Positions 5,542-6,389 of a DNA stretch of 6,389 bases are shown piece by piece; position 1 is the stretch's first letter; every line of letters starts with the position of its first letter. Under the pieces are notes generated by a model, which was not told the origin of the DNA, made no database searches, and was given only the letters and a program-made list of their open reading frames with translations. The DNA lies in assembly GCA_014380255.1 (NCBI GenBank), contig JACMKG010000092.1, forward strand, positions 1-6,389. Reading direction: 5' to 3'. The position numbers and the translations under genes are program-made. This stretch comes from Prolixibacteraceae bacterium (GTDB lineage: Bacteria; Bacteroidota; Bacteroidia; Bacteroidales; Prolixibacteraceae).

Positions 5542-6321
5542 ATGGAAAGATTAACCATTGTAAAAGTTGGTGGTAAGGTAGTGGAAGACAAGAATTCACT
5601 GGATGAATTGCTTAAGCAGTTCTCCATGATCCGCGGAAAAAGAATCCTGGTTCATGGGGGCGGTAAGCTGGCAACCAGTCTGGCTGAAAAGCTGGGCATC
5701 GAAACCCAGATGGTTGAAGGCCGCCGCATAACCGATGCCGCCACCCTGGAGGTGGTTACCATGGTGTATGCCGGACTTGTCAATAAATCTATCGTAGCTG
5801 GGCTACAGGCCAAGGGCTGCAATTCGGTCGGGCTTACCGGTGCCGACCTGAATGTCATACGGGCGGTTAAGCGGCCGGTAAAGACCATTGATTACGGCTT
5901 TGTTGGAGACATTCTGGGTGTCAATACTTCGGAACTGCGCATCTTGCTGAACGAAGAGGTGGTTCCAGTGATGGCCCCCATTACCCACGACGGAAGAGGC
6001 CAATTGCTCAATACCAATGCCGACACCATCGCAGCTGACCTGGCCATTGAATTGTCGAATTACTATACCGTCAACCTGTTTTATTGCTTCGAGAAAAAAG
6101 GCGTTTTACTCAACCCTGAGGATGAGAATTCCGTGATCTCTGAGCTGAATTACGATCGCTTCAAAGAGCTTCAGGTCAATGGGACCATCAAGGAAGGGAT
6201 GATTCCCAAGCTGGATAATGGTTTCGGCGCCATGAGAAACGGTGTCAGCCAGGTGTTGATCACCAACCCATTCCAGATCTCCATGGCTCGCGGAACAAGG
6301 TTAAGCCTCAGAAATGATTAA
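5542..6321 (+). CDS. argB: Acylglutamate kinase (N-acetyl- or N-succinylglutamate kinase)
   Basis: Phosphorylates the 5-carboxylate of N-acylglutamate, the second step of arginine synthesis, in the cytoplasm. Its 259 residues form a single amino acid kinase domain, the length of the compact dimeric type. Seen: KVGGKVVED at residues 8-16 (nucleotide binding), LVHGGGK at 36-42, VEGRRITDAATLEVV (substrate loop), VGLTGADLN, MAPITHDGRGQLLNTNADTIAADLA with NTNAD at 157-161, and KEGMIPKLDNGF from 217 with the conserved Lys223. The protein begins one residue or so before the first strand, so it lacks the N-terminal helix that arginine-inhibited hexameric members use; feedback inhibition is therefore unlikely (inference). 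The acyl group cannot be read from these motifs, but succinyl is favoured by the adjacent ArgF'. ATG 5542 follows an A/T-rich leader without a Shine-Dalgarno site. Confidence 0.94.
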   Translation: MERLTIVKVGGKVVEDKNSLDELLKQFSMIRGKRILVHGGGKLATSLAEKLGIETQMVEGRRITDAATLEVVTMVYAGLVNKSIVAGLQAKGCNSVGLTGADLNVIRAVKRPVKTIDYGFVGDILGVNTSELRILLNEEVVPVMAPITHDGRGQLLNTNADTIAADLAIELSNYYTVNLFYCFEKKGVLLNPEDENSVISELNYDRFKELQVNGTIKEGMIPKLDNGFGAMRNGVSQVLITNPFQISMARGTRLSLRND

Positions 6322-6389
6322 TGACTATATTCGTTTTCTAAGCACAACGCGTGCAAATTAGATAACCCTTAAAAATCCGTTTCAAACAA
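6322..6389. other. Downstream spacer, no feature recognised
   Basis: The final 68 bases after argB contain no convincing start of a gene, hairpin, T-tract or repeat unit of the family seen upstream. In related Bacteroidota clusters argE or argH often follows, but nothing in these bases shows which gene comes next here. Confidence 0.5.

Noticed and set aside
6321..6341. ATG overlapping the argB stop (TAATG) as the start of a coupled gene
   Set aside because: The frame closes after six codons at TAA 6339-6341, so it is not a gene.

Overview
The window carries a biosynthetic gene cluster from a member of the Bacteroidota. All genes lie on the + strand: the 3' end of argD, then proC, proB, proA, argF' and argB. 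The assignment to Bacteroidota rests on three things. The ornithine-stage transcarbamylase is the ArgF' type known from Bacteroides, not ordinary ornithine carbamoyltransferase. The genes lack clear Shine-Dalgarno sequences and have A/T-rich leaders. A TAnnTTTG-type promoter -7 box lies ahead of argB. I cannot name the genus.

Layout: argD (cut by the window start) ends at 594. Next comes a 156-base spacer with repeat copy 1, then a compact proline cassette. In that cassette proC and proB are 12 bases apart, and a 97-base spacer with its own inverted repeats leads to proA. A 300-base spacer (4004-4303) follows, holding repeat copy 2 and an A/T-rich leader, then argF'. A 287-base spacer (5255-5541) holds repeat copy 3 and a candidate promoter, then argB. 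The last 68 bases contain no recognisable gene.

Pathways: both gene sets start from glutamate. ProB and ProA make glutamate-5-semialdehyde, which cyclises, and ProC reduces it to proline. ArgB, ArgD and ArgF' carry out N-acylated steps from acylglutamate to acylcitrulline. ArgF' has proline at residue 90. As I recall the Bacteroides fragilis work, this position separates N-succinylornithine from N-acetylornithine transcarbamylases, so the cluster probably uses succinylated intermediates.

The least explained component is a family of three intergenic elements of about 100-117 bases (606-722, 4029-4133, 5318-5415). Each has a 47-49 base core containing GCTTCGATCA. The core is flanked by arms built from degenerate 7-base units in opposite orientations (GCYAGNA on the right, its complement on the left), so the whole element can fold into one long hairpin. 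The copies sit exactly at the boundaries argD / proCBA / argF' / argB. I could not match the family to a named element. It may be a REP- or MITE-like sequence, an RNA processing or attenuation structure, or both.
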